From Clostridiales bacterium Firm_13 (GTDB lineage Bacteria > Bacillota > Clostridia > Saccharofermentanales > Saccharofermentanaceae), in assembly GCA_001603035.1 (NCBI GenBank), contig LVAS01000004.1, positions 1 through 64,000 of the forward strand: a DNA stretch of 64,000 nt. The letters are read 5' to 3'. The position numbers and the translations under genes are program-made. The notes under the pieces are model-generated. The model ran no database searches. It was given only the letters and a program-made list of their open reading frames with translations, and was not told where the DNA came from. Positions 40,015 to 49,016 of this stretch are shown one piece after another; positions within the stretch are counted from its first letter, which is position 1; each line of letters begins with the position of its first letter.

Positions 40015-40554
40015 TTGATCTATCGATTGAATGATGCGGTTATGTACAGTGTTCACGGTGTTTGTCGGATTACTGCCATTACGGAGATGTCCTTTAGCGG
40101 GACAGAAAAGCTCTATTATGTTCTGAAGCCGATCGCTGAACGTGAATCCACGATTTTTATCCAGACGGATAATCGGAAAGAAGTGGAGCGAATGCACCCC
40201 GCGTTGACGCATGATTCCGCGATGGAATTTATTCTGTCGTTGCCGGACGAAGAGGTTGCGTGGATTGATGACGACCCTCTTCGGAAAGAAACGTATGCGA
40301 CGGTGTTTGCGAATGCCGACAGAAGTGAATTAATCCGTTTGATTCGGATGACTGCGCATAGACGGGCGGAACTGGGTCGAGTCGGTAAAAAGATGCGCGT
40401 CACCGACGAGAACTTTATTCGGGATGCGGAGAAGATCCTTTTCGGGGAATTAGCCTTTGCTCTTGAGATTCCCTTTGAATCGGTACAGAACTACATTTCC
40501 CGAACGCTGCATCGCGATTTTTACGAGATTGACCCGGCAGAGACATCTGCGTAA
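40015..40554 (+). CDS. CarD family transcriptional regulator
   Basis: YRLNDAVMYSVHGVCRITAITEMSFSGTEKLYYVLKPIAERESTIFIQ; TTG start. Confidence 0.88.
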   Translation: MIYRLNDAVMYSVHGVCRITAITEMSFSGTEKLYYVLKPIAERESTIFIQTDNRKEVERMHPALTHDSAMEFILSLPDEEVAWIDDDPLRKETYATVFANADRSELIRLIRMTAHRRAELGRVGKKMRVTDENFIRDAEKILFGELAFALEIPFESVQNYISRTLHRDFYEIDPAETSA

Positions 40555-40644
40555 TTCTACCGTGTTTCGGAATGATCGAGCACTCGAAGATCTTTTTATT
40601 CCGGTGTAAAATAAAACGAAGATTTTCGAAGGAGTACAGACGAT

Positions 40645-41421
40645 ATGCGGGATAAGCACTTGGTTCAGATAGATACCGATCTTTGTGTCGGTTGCGGAGA
40701 ATGCGTCCGCGATTGCCCTTCTGATGCCATTGTTCTCCGGGACGGGAGAGCGATGACACGCAGGTCAGACTGCCTTTTCTGCGGGCATTGCGTCGCAATT
40801 TGTCCGACCGGATCCGTATCCATTACGGGATTTTCCGATACGTCCGAGTCGCTTGACTCCGCGGAAGCTCTGTCGCCAGAGAGACTCCTTACCGCGATTA
40901 AGGGCCGCCGCTCGATTCGTCGATTCTTGCCTGCGCCCGTCGAAGAGGAGAAAATCGAGAGAATTCTTGAAGCGGGCCGTTATTCGCCGACCGCGACGAA
41001 TTCGCAAAACGTATCCTACGTAGTTCTATGTGACAAAATCCAAGAGGCGGAGTCTCTCGCGACGCAATTTGCCGCACAAATCGCGCGCTTTGTCCTGCCG
41101 CTACTTCCGCGATATCGCAATATGGAATTCGGCCCGCATTTCTTCTTTAAGGGCGCTCCGATCGCGGTCGTTCTCCTTTCTCGGAACCGGATCGATGCGG
41201 GGATTGCCGCGGGAAATATGGCTTTGACTGCCGAAGCTGAAGGCTTGGGCGTTCTTTACAGTGGATTCTTCACGATTGCCGCGAATCGCGGTCGCCGCGT
41301 GCGCCGTCTGCTTGGTCTTTCCCGTAAGGATAAAGCCGCGATTACCCTGGTGATCGGTTATACAGATATTCATTATCGACGTACCGCTCCGAAGGAGCGC
41401 CCGCGCGTAATCCGACGCTGA
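40645..41421 (+). CDS. Nitroreductase with N-terminal 4Fe-4S ferredoxin domain
   Basis: CVGCGECVRDCPSDAI, CLFCGHCVAICPTGS, then IKGRRSIRRFLPAPVEEEKIERILEAGRYSPTATNSQ. Confidence 0.92.
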   Translation: MRDKHLVQIDTDLCVGCGECVRDCPSDAIVLRDGRAMTRRSDCLFCGHCVAICPTGSVSITGFSDTSESLDSAEALSPERLLTAIKGRRSIRRFLPAPVEEEKIERILEAGRYSPTATNSQNVSYVVLCDKIQEAESLATQFAAQIARFVLPLLPRYRNMEFGPHFFFKGAPIAVVLLSRNRIDAGIAAGNMALTAEAEGLGVLYSGFFTIAANRGRRVRRLLGLSRKDKAAITLVIGYTDIHYRRTAPKERPRVIRR

Positions 41422-41462
41422 GTAGGCATAAGGCGCGATTCGCTGATATACGAGGGGGAAGA

Positions 41463-42140
41463 ATGAGAGACTACAACGTTTATTTTGTCGATGCGGACGG
41501 TACGCTTTTTGACTTTGAGAAGGCGGAGAGCGAGGCGCTTTCCGGACTCTTTCTTTCGCACCACTATCCTTATGACGACACGGTTCTGATGAATTACCGC
41601 GAGATCAACCACGATTTATGGCGCCGATTCGATTCCGGTGAGATCGCGAAAGACGATCTGCTCCCGAAGCGGTTCTTTCTCCTTTCGCAAAGACTCGGTT
41701 TAAGTTCTGACGCGTCGGAGATGAATCGGGAGTACCTGTATCGACTCGGTCAGGGCGCCTATCTTCTGGAAGGCGCACTCGAATTCTGCCGGGAAGTTTC
41801 TGCCAGAGGAAAGAAGCTCTATATCGTAACGAACGGTGTATCATCGACGCAGCGTATGCGTCTTATGAAATCCCCGTTATTGCCGTATCTTTCGGAAGTA
41901 TTCATTTCGGAGGAGATCGGAACACAAAAGCCCGCTATTGCTTTTTTTGAGGCTGTCTTTTCCGCGATACCGGAAACCGACAAGAGTCAGATGTTGATTG
42001 TCGGCGATTCCCTGACGGCGGACATCGCGGGCGGACGGAATGCGGGAATAGACAGTTGCTGGTACAACCCGGCGAGTTTGGCGAATTCCGGGCCGATCCG
42101 ACCGACAATGGAGATCCGGCATCTTTCTGAACTGTTGTAA
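41463..42140 (+). CDS. HAD family hydrolase (YjjG-like)
   Basis: VDADGTLFDFEKAE, IVTNGVSSTQ, EIGTQKPAIAFFEA, LIVGDSLTADIAGGRNAGIDSCWYNP. Confidence 0.9.
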   Translation: MRDYNVYFVDADGTLFDFEKAESEALSGLFLSHHYPYDDTVLMNYREINHDLWRRFDSGEIAKDDLLPKRFFLLSQRLGLSSDASEMNREYLYRLGQGAYLLEGALEFCREVSARGKKLYIVTNGVSSTQRMRLMKSPLLPYLSEVFISEEIGTQKPAIAFFEAVFSAIPETDKSQMLIVGDSLTADIAGGRNAGIDSCWYNPASLANSGPIRPTMEIRHLSELL

Positions 42141-42315
42141 CCCCGTCGTTTTCGCTCGCTTTTTTGTGCCGACAAGACGCCATGCAAGATCCTTGCATTT
42201 CTGTCATCATTCCGTAGCATTATTTGACGGGAAACGTCTGGTAAAATAGAAAAAGCATCTTTCTTTTCTGACTTAAGGGTGCCAAAGACAACTCGATATG
42301 CACCGGAGGTTATTC

Positions 42316-43632
42316 GTGAAAAGACCCCTGTCCGCTATTCTCTCTATTTTCCTGATCCTTGGAAGCACCGCCTCCGGCGTTTACGCGACGGATTCCGAGC
42401 AATCGGTCTCGGAGCCCTCCGAGACCGCCGGGCAAGTCGTGACGGCGACAGAACTACCTTCCGATTCTCCGCTCACTTCTGCCGCCGAAGCGGATTCGGA
42501 TCCGATATCCGAATTTGTCTCGCGATTCTATATACAATTCTTGAACCGAACCGCCGACCCTTCCGGTCTTCAGAATTGGACGGAGCAACTTGTTTCCGGT
42601 AGTGCGACGGGCACTGACATTGCTGTAGGCTTTGTCAACAGTCCCGAATTCCAAGGAGCCGGAGTAAGCGACGAGACATACGTCCGGATTCTGTATCGAG
42701 CTTTTTTTGACCGCGAAGCCGATTCTCCCGGGCTGTCGATGTGGACGGAAGCGCTCGCATCCGGTCTCAGCAGACAATACGTATTGCAGGGATTCTGCAA
42801 TTCGGACGAATTTACGAATCTCTGTGCCCGCTTCGGTATCGCGAGAGGAACCTTGACACTTACGGCGGCGGCGGACAATAATCCGGGCGTCGCACAGTTC
42901 GTCATCCGATTTTACAGACAATGCCTAAACCGCGAACCGGATACGGCCGGCCTCAACGACTGGGTCAGCCGTCTTGTCAATAACCAGTCAAAGGGCGCGG
43001 ATGTGGCGTTCGGCTTTGTTTTTAGTCAGGAGTTTTTGAATCGCAACGTAACCGACGAAGATTTCGTCAACATTTTATACGCCGCGTTTTTCAACCGTTC
43101 GGCGGACGCGGCCGGTTGGGATAATTGGCTAAGTCAACTCAAAGCGGGGGAGACAAGAAGAGCTGTGCTCGCCGGATTTGTCAATTCGGAAGAGTTTAAG
43201 ACCTTAGCGCAGAAATACGGCATTGACAGCGGAACTCTTTCCGACGGCAAAACGCCGGCTGCCGCGCCGGCGCCATACGACGGGCTCGCCGCCTATTGCC
43301 GGCAGTTTCTCGGCGTTCCGTATGTTTACGGCGGATCCACTCCGCGTGCTTTCGATTGTTCCGGCTTTGTCTGCTACGTTTTCAAGAACAAGTACGGAAT
43401 TATTCTCCCGCATTACTCGGCATCGATCTCGAAGCTCGGGACGCGCGTCGATGCTTCGTCCATGCAACCCGGAGATGTCATCTGCTATGACTATAAGCGT
43501 GACGGTACGGTCGACCATGTCGCGATCTATGTCGGAGACGGCCGCATGATTCACGCATCGACGGTGCGCAATGCGATTGTAGACGATCCGCTCGATATGG
43601 GAGGAGCTACGACGATTCGTCGCTTTCTCTAA
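42316..43632 (+). CDS. Secreted DUF4214-repeat protein with C-terminal NlpC/P60 domain
   Basis: GTG start after GGAGG; signal peptide; FVSRFYIQFLNRTADPSGLQNWTEQL repeats; FLGVPYVYGGSTPRAFDCSGFVCYVF. Confidence 0.9.
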   Translation: MKRPLSAILSIFLILGSTASGVYATDSEQSVSEPSETAGQVVTATELPSDSPLTSAAEADSDPISEFVSRFYIQFLNRTADPSGLQNWTEQLVSGSATGTDIAVGFVNSPEFQGAGVSDETYVRILYRAFFDREADSPGLSMWTEALASGLSRQYVLQGFCNSDEFTNLCARFGIARGTLTLTAAADNNPGVAQFVIRFYRQCLNREPDTAGLNDWVSRLVNNQSKGADVAFGFVFSQEFLNRNVTDEDFVNILYAAFFNRSADAAGWDNWLSQLKAGETRRAVLAGFVNSEEFKTLAQKYGIDSGTLSDGKTPAAAPAPYDGLAAYCRQFLGVPYVYGGSTPRAFDCSGFVCYVFKNKYGIILPHYSASISKLGTRVDASSMQPGDVICYDYKRDGTVDHVAIYVGDGRMIHASTVRNAIVDDPLDMGGATTIRRFL

Positions 43633-43800
43633 TCTTTTCCTCTTTTCTTGGGATGAATCAGAGCGTACTTGTTTGTCTCTCCGATTTGGATCCGTCTTCC
43701 TCCTTTTTTCACGTATAGAGTATACTGGAGACAGAAGGGTCTGTAAGAAGCGGGAGTCCTGTCTTATATCCCGACGGAGAAATACGAGAGGAGAAGCGGT

Positions 43801-44163
43801 ATGACTAGAGACGAGTTAATTGCCGTTTGTCTGTCTTATCCGGATTCCTATGAAGACTACCCGTTCCATGACGAACCCGGAGCGCCCGACGCGTGGACCG
43901 TGATGCGACATTTGGGGAATCGGAAGTCTTTCGCTTTTATTTTCGATCGCGAAGGACTCTGCATCAATCTTAAATGTACGCCGGATCGTTCGATCTTTCT
44001 TCGCGGATACTATCGCGGGATTTCCCCTGGTTATCACATGAATAAGGAACACTGGAATACGTTGAAACTGAATATGGATGTTCCTGAGCAAGAACTCCTT
44101 ACTCTGATCGCACTAAGCCATGCGCTGACAAACCCGCCGATACGAAGAAGGCGATACGAATGA
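43801..44163 (+). CDS. MmcQ/YjbR family DNA-binding-like protein
   Basis: SYPDSYEDYPFHDEPGAPDAWTVMRHLGNRKSFAFIFDREG...INLKC. Confidence 0.85.
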   Translation: MTRDELIAVCLSYPDSYEDYPFHDEPGAPDAWTVMRHLGNRKSFAFIFDREGLCINLKCTPDRSIFLRGYYRGISPGYHMNKEHWNTLKLNMDVPEQELLTLIALSHALTNPPIRRRRYE

Positions 44164-44176
44164 ACGGAGGAAACAG

Positions 44177-44521
44177 ATGAATACCGATACGGAAGTTCTG
44201 GCGACACTTCTTAACAAGCAGAACCAAATCATACGACGTCAGACGCGGATTCAGATTGCGATTCTCTGCGTGCTCGTTCTTTTTGTGATAACTGCGGGCA
44301 TCGTCCTTTTCCAAGTCGCGTCAGTTATGAATCGCATCAACACAAAGCTCGAATCCATTGATACGGACGGATTAAATCGTTCGATTGCGTCCTTGAATGA
44401 GGCTTCTGACAAATTCGGGCAGATCGACACCGAGGAACTGAACCGCTTGATTACTTCTTTGAATCAATCGGCGGAGAAGATGGAGCAAGCGGTCGGCGTT
44501 CTTTCCGGACTGTTCTCCTGA
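44177..44521 (+). CDS. Small single-TM coiled-coil protein
   Basis: TM segment IAILCVLVLFVITAGIVLFQV followed by heptad-rich repeat. Confidence 0.65.
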   Translation: MNTDTEVLATLLNKQNQIIRRQTRIQIAILCVLVLFVITAGIVLFQVASVMNRINTKLESIDTDGLNRSIASLNEASDKFGQIDTEELNRLITSLNQSAEKMEQAVGVLSGLFS

Positions 44522-44566
44522 TTTGCGCCGAGATGTATAACACTTCCTCGGAAAGGACCTCGCGCT

Positions 44567-45919
44567 ATGCCGGAGAATGACGAGAACGGAAAAGACAAGA
44601 GGACCGAAGAATTACTCCGGGCGATTCGCCTTGCTTTCGCGAAAGAAGATAACGCGGAGGTCTTTCGCTTGTTACAAGCTCCCGAACTCTCCGACAGTCC
44701 GGATGCCGCCTTTCTCCTCGGAAATTATTACAAGGATATCGTGACCGACCGAGAGAAGGCGATCACGGCGTATCGTCGTGCCGTTTTCCTCGGCAGTGTG
44801 AAGGCATGGTCGCCGCTTGGCATTCTCCTTACAGAGACGAAAGATTGGCACGAATACATGGAGGGACGGCGATTCCTGATGCGAGCGGCTCGCGAATTGG
44901 AAGATATTCCGGCGCAATACCGTCTCGGGTGGTATTGCCTGTACGGGCGAACCGGTGAATCAGAGCCGCAGTCCGCGATCTACTGGTTCTCGCTCGCCGC
45001 GGAAAGGGGACATCCCGAATCGATCTATTCGTTGATACTCCTTTTCATAAATGAGAAATATATTCCGCGCGATATCGACCGTGCCCTTACGTATATCCGG
45101 CGGCTCCTTGAGATCGGGAGGGCGGATGCCGCGATTGAGTTCGGCCTTTTTCTTTATTTCGGAGAAGACATGCGGCGGGATGTTGCGGACGCCCTTCGAA
45201 TTCTGGAGCCGATTTCCGGTGCCGGAAGCGCGCAGGCTTCCGCCCGAATCGGATATATCTATTTGTTCGGCGCCGACGGTGTCCTGCCGGACCTTAAAAA
45301 AGCGCTGCGATATATTCGTCAGGCGGCCCGCTCCGGAGAACCCTATGGGGAAGAATTACTGGGATATTGCTATTTCCATGGAATCGGGGTCGAGAAGGAT
45401 ACCGTTAAAGGGCTGCAACTCTTTCGGAAAACGGCAGACGCCGGTTGGATGGGCGGACAATATCAGCTCGGCATGTATTATGCGTATTGGACGAATCCGC
45501 ACCAATTCAAAAAGGCGGCGTACTGGTTTTCGCTTGCCGCGGAGCAGAATCATACGGATGCGCTTGTTAAACTCGGCTTCTTATATCGATACGGATTCGG
45601 TGTCGAAAAGAATCAAGAGAAGGCATTCGAATCCTTCCGCCGCGCGGCAAGCCGGGGAGATAAGACGGCGATGCATCACCTGGGCGACGCGTATGAACGA
45701 GGACTTGGTGTGGAGAAGGACGATACGAGAGCACTCTCTTGGTACCTGATGGCGGCGGAAAGAGGCGAACCTCTCGGCATGTTTGCCGCCGGAAAAATGA
45801 TCTGGAACGGGGTTGGGCACGTGAAGGATAAAGCGGGCGGTGTGGAATGGATCCGGCGCGCCGCAGCGAAAGAATTACCGGACGCGACAGAGTGGCTTTT
45901 GCGGCACGAAGGGAAATAG
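44567..45919 (+). CDS. Sel1-like repeat (SLR/TPR) protein
   Basis: Many GD..A...LG..Y..G.GVEKD..KA..W...AA repeats. Confidence 0.92.
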   Translation: MPENDENGKDKRTEELLRAIRLAFAKEDNAEVFRLLQAPELSDSPDAAFLLGNYYKDIVTDREKAITAYRRAVFLGSVKAWSPLGILLTETKDWHEYMEGRRFLMRAARELEDIPAQYRLGWYCLYGRTGESEPQSAIYWFSLAAERGHPESIYSLILLFINEKYIPRDIDRALTYIRRLLEIGRADAAIEFGLFLYFGEDMRRDVADALRILEPISGAGSAQASARIGYIYLFGADGVLPDLKKALRYIRQAARSGEPYGEELLGYCYFHGIGVEKDTVKGLQLFRKTADAGWMGGQYQLGMYYAYWTNPHQFKKAAYWFSLAAEQNHTDALVKLGFLYRYGFGVEKNQEKAFESFRRAASRGDKTAMHHLGDAYERGLGVEKDDTRALSWYLMAAERGEPLGMFAAGKMIWNGVGHVKDKAGGVEWIRRAAAKELPDATEWLLRHEGK

Positions 45920-46108
45920 AAGCGCACAAAAAAACACGGAATCGGATGTGTCATCACTCCAATTCCGTGTCTTCTTTCTTCGATACGCCTTGGGGTCGAT
46001 CGGTTTTCTTGTAACGGGATTGATCGCGCCCCAGGTGCCTCGCCTCTTGGCGTAGATTTCTTTCTTTTTGCGTTTTGACAGCTTTTCAATCGGTATAAAT
46101 CGATCCAT
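45875..46108 (-). CDS. Small basic conserved protein (ORF reads through a terminator hairpin)
   Basis: MDRFIPIEKLSKRKKKEIYAKRRGTWGAINPVTRKPIDPKAYRRKKTRNW; RBS AGGAGG upstream. Confidence 0.6.
   Translation of the reverse strand: MDRFIPIEKLSKRKKKEIYAKRRGTWGAINPVTRKPIDPKAYRRKKTRNWSDDTSDSVFFCALLFPFVPQKPLCRVR
45930..45975 (-). terminator. Intrinsic terminator hairpin
   Basis: Minus ACACGGAATTGG...CCGATTCCGTGTTTTTTT. Confidence 0.7.
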
Positions 46109-46241
46109 ACGTCCTCCTATTGTCGCTCTTGTTATATTATCGTATCAAGAGTTGACCTATCGCGCAAGACATTCGGAGGCGACGGCGTTTTTGTGAACCG
46201 AAGATTCGAGTAACAATGGAGTTAAACAGCGGGAGGCAAAT

Positions 46242-46937
46242 ATGATTACAGACTATTCTTCCTTTCTTAAAGCACTTTCCGAAGCCGGATTCTCGATGGG
46301 AGGAGGAAACTCCGAAGGAATCTATGCGGTCGTTCCTTGGAATTGGAACGAAGCGCCGCCGTATGAGACGCCCGTTCGCTGGCACACGGGCGACCCCGAT
46401 ACCGATCCATGGGAGTGGAGAATGCGTGTTCTGGATGAACGTGACGATATCGCTTACGCCAAGGTCTTTTTTCGCAAAAGCGGCTATATCATGCGCGACT
46501 GGTACCCTCTTTTCCTCCGGCTGCGCCGACACGGAAAGGACTTTCAGCAGACCTATTCCGAAGGAACGATTAGCCGCGAAGCGAAAACGATCTACGATCT
46601 GATCGCGCAATACGATGCGCTTCCCGTGCATGTAATCAAATCGATGGCCGGTTTTGGCAAAGAGTCGGCGTCGCAATTTGAACGTGCACTTACCGATCTT
46701 CAAATGCGGATGTTTATCACGATGTGCGGGCGACAACAGAAGACCTCTCTGAAAGGAGAAGAATACGGATGGTCTTCGACTGTCTTTTGTACCGTCGGGA
46801 CCTACTTCGGTGAGGGCATCGAAGAAGAGGCGATGCGTATCACGGAGGCATCGGCAAGAGAGCAAATCCGCGAGCGAATTCTGCTTCTATCTCCCGATGC
46901 TCCCGAGAAACGAATCGCCAAATTTCTCGGCGAATAA
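46242..46937 (+). CDS. AlkZ-related (winged-helix DNA glycosylase-like) protein
   Basis: Overall resemblance to AlkZ-related proteins of Bacillota; LTDLQMRMFITMCGRQQ region. Confidence 0.6.
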   Translation: MITDYSSFLKALSEAGFSMGGGNSEGIYAVVPWNWNEAPPYETPVRWHTGDPDTDPWEWRMRVLDERDDIAYAKVFFRKSGYIMRDWYPLFLRLRRHGKDFQQTYSEGTISREAKTIYDLIAQYDALPVHVIKSMAGFGKESASQFERALTDLQMRMFITMCGRQQKTSLKGEEYGWSSTVFCTVGTYFGEGIEEEAMRITEASAREQIRERILLLSPDAPEKRIAKFLGE

Positions 46938-46954
46938 AGCGAATCTTTCGATGT

Positions 46955-47875
46955 TTACGGTAAAGTATTCCCCGCGGAAACGTAGATCTCGTACCATTCT
47001 TCACGCGTTAAGCGGATATCCGCCGCTTTCACGCAGTCGGCGAGACGCTCCGGATTCGTCGTGCCGGTGACCGGTTGCATGTGTGCCGGATGGCGGAGAA
47101 GCCATGCGATCGCAATCGTTGTCGAATTGACTCCATAGCGTTCGCCGATCGCGTCCAGTTTGGCGTTCAGGTCAGGAAACTTCGGACTCCCGAGGAAGAC
47201 GCCTTCAAAGAAACCGTACTGAAACGGCGACCAGGGTTGGATCGTTATATCATGAATCCGACAATAATCGAGTACGCTCCCGTCCCGATTCACCGCCTGG
47301 TCATCATTCATATTGACATGAATGCCCTGTGAAATCATATTCGCGTTGGTGATGCTGAGTTGGAGCTGATTCGCGACGATCGGTTGCCTTACGTATTTTT
47401 GGAGAAGGCTGATCTGCATCGGATTCTGATTGGAGACGCCGAAATGACGGACTTTTCCGCTTGATTCCAGTATGTCGAACGCTTCGGCGACTTCCTCCGG
47501 TTCGACGAGCGCGTCCGGACGGTGCAAAAGAAGAACATCGAGATAATCCGTCCGGAGACGACGAAGGCTTCCGTCGACCGATTCCAAGATGTGTTTTTTG
47601 GAGAAGTCAAACGAGATGCCCTTTCGGATGCCACATTTGGATTGCAGGAGGATTCTTTCGCGTACGGAGGGCGTCATACCGATTGCCTCGGAAAAAACGA
47701 TCTCGCTTCTCTCTCTCCCGTAAATATCGGCGTGATCAAAGAAGTTAGCGCCTAAGTCTAACGCGGTTTGCACGAATCGTTCGGCCGCATCCTTTTCGAG
47801 GGCGTGTATACGCATACAGCCGACCGCCAGCACAGGGACCTGCAGGGTTCCGTTTCCGAGAGGTATCGTTCTCAT
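46955..47875 (-). CDS. Aldo/keto reductase
   Basis: NFFDHADIYGRERSEIVFSEAI, DYLDVLLLHRPDALV, GVSNQNPMQI. Confidence 0.93.
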   Translation of the reverse strand: MRTIPLGNGTLQVPVLAVGCMRIHALEKDAAERFVQTALDLGANFFDHADIYGRERSEIVFSEAIGMTPSVRERILLQSKCGIRKGISFDFSKKHILESVDGSLRRLRTDYLDVLLLHRPDALVEPEEVAEAFDILESSGKVRHFGVSNQNPMQISLLQKYVRQPIVANQLQLSITNANMISQGIHVNMNDDQAVNRDGSVLDYCRIHDITIQPWSPFQYGFFEGVFLGSPKFPDLNAKLDAIGERYGVNSTTIAIAWLLRHPAHMQPVTGTTNPERLADCVKAADIRLTREEWYEIYVSAGNTLP

Positions 47876-47899
47876 GTTGTTCTCCTTTATTTCTGTCTT

Positions 47900-48286
47900 T
47901 TATCGTTCTTCAAAAAATTCAATGACTTCGCCGTCGGGTCCTGTCACAAACGCGTTGACGACCTCTTTATCATCAAGGTAACCCTGCCAAGGCGCATGAC
48001 GGGATAAGGCACCCGCAGAAAGTGCGCGAGCATAGTCGGTCCGAGCGTCGGAGGACCGAATCGCAAGATGGGCCCACGGGATATTCGATTCGGTTCGTCC
48101 CTTGCCGGACGGCAGTAATTCGACGACAGCCCCGGGGGCGAGTTCGACGAGAATAATCTTACCTTCTCGATCGGCTGTGGGGAATTCGCGAACGATTTTC
48201 CCTCCGAGCCCATCCCTATAAAAAGCTAGACTTCGATTCATATCCGCCACATAAAGACCGATGTGATGTAACCCTAAATATCCCAT
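47900..48286 (-). CDS. VOC/glyoxalase family protein
   Basis: HIGLYVADMNRSLAFYRDGLGGKIV. Confidence 0.9.
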   Translation of the reverse strand: MGYLGLHHIGLYVADMNRSLAFYRDGLGGKIVREFPTADREGKIILVELAPGAVVELLPSGKGRTESNIPWAHLAIRSSDARTDYARALSAGALSRHAPWQGYLDDKEVVNAFVTGPDGEVIEFFEER

Positions 48287-48366
48287 GGATCGGCTCCGTT
48301 TCTCTCTCTTTCGCGTTCGCCCGAATGTAGGGAATTGACAACGCGAAATCCGACTCTATACTCAAA

Positions 48367-48397
48367 ATCATAAACCTTCACGTTAACTCTAAGTCAA
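48367..48397 (-). promoter_or_regulatory. MerR-type promoter (19-bp spacer) for VOC/AKR operon
   Basis: Minus TTGACT-N19-TATGAT with CTTAGAGTTAACGTGAAGG dyad. Confidence 0.7.
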
Positions 48398-48463
48398 CCC
48401 CCCGGATTCCGTCCGGAGATGGATTGCTGTCACGATTCGCCGAATTCGAGTCAGGAGGACGCC

Positions 48464-48859
48464 ATGCACTATTCGATCAGACAAGTGTCGGAGCAAACAG
48501 ATTTAAGCGAACATGCTTTGCGCTTCTATGAGAAGGAAGGTCTCCTGCCTCCGATCGAACGCAGTCCGAGCGGAATTCGCCGTTACTCCGACGAAGATAT
48601 GGAATGTCTCAACCTGATCTGCTGCCTCAAGAACACCGGGATGTCAATCCGGCAAATCAAAACATTTATGGAGTTATGTGCGAAAGGGCCCGAAACCCTG
48701 AAAGCGCGCTGCGAGATGCTTCGTGAGCATAAAGGAGCGGTCGAAGCGCAGATCGAGGAAATGAATCGGCATCTTATCAAGGTCACACACAAAATCAGCT
48801 GTTTTACCGCGCAGTACGAAGAATATCGAGACGGCTGTAATAAAGGGATGTCGGATTAA
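48464..48859 (+). CDS. MerR family transcriptional regulator
   Basis: YSIRQVSEQTDLSEHALRFYEKEGLLPPIERSPSGIRRYSDEDMECL. Confidence 0.93.
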   Translation: MHYSIRQVSEQTDLSEHALRFYEKEGLLPPIERSPSGIRRYSDEDMECLNLICCLKNTGMSIRQIKTFMELCAKGPETLKARCEMLREHKGAVEAQIEEMNRHLIKVTHKISCFTAQYEEYRDGCNKGMSD

Positions 48860-49016
48860 GGGTTCGCGTAAATCCACATCTGGAGTACCGATTGATCCGG
48901 CGGTATAATGATCATGACGGAGCGATGACTGTAAGGGATCGACACCTTTAACCCGACCGAAACTGCTCAAATAGACGCCGCATTGTGTTCCGCGAAGTGC
49001 GCGGGCGGGGTGATGA

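Noticed and set aside
45051-45749. Second plus-strand ORF inside the Sel1 gene
   Set aside because: Alternative frame of repetitive Sel1 coding sequence; composition is frame-shifted repeats, not an independent protein.
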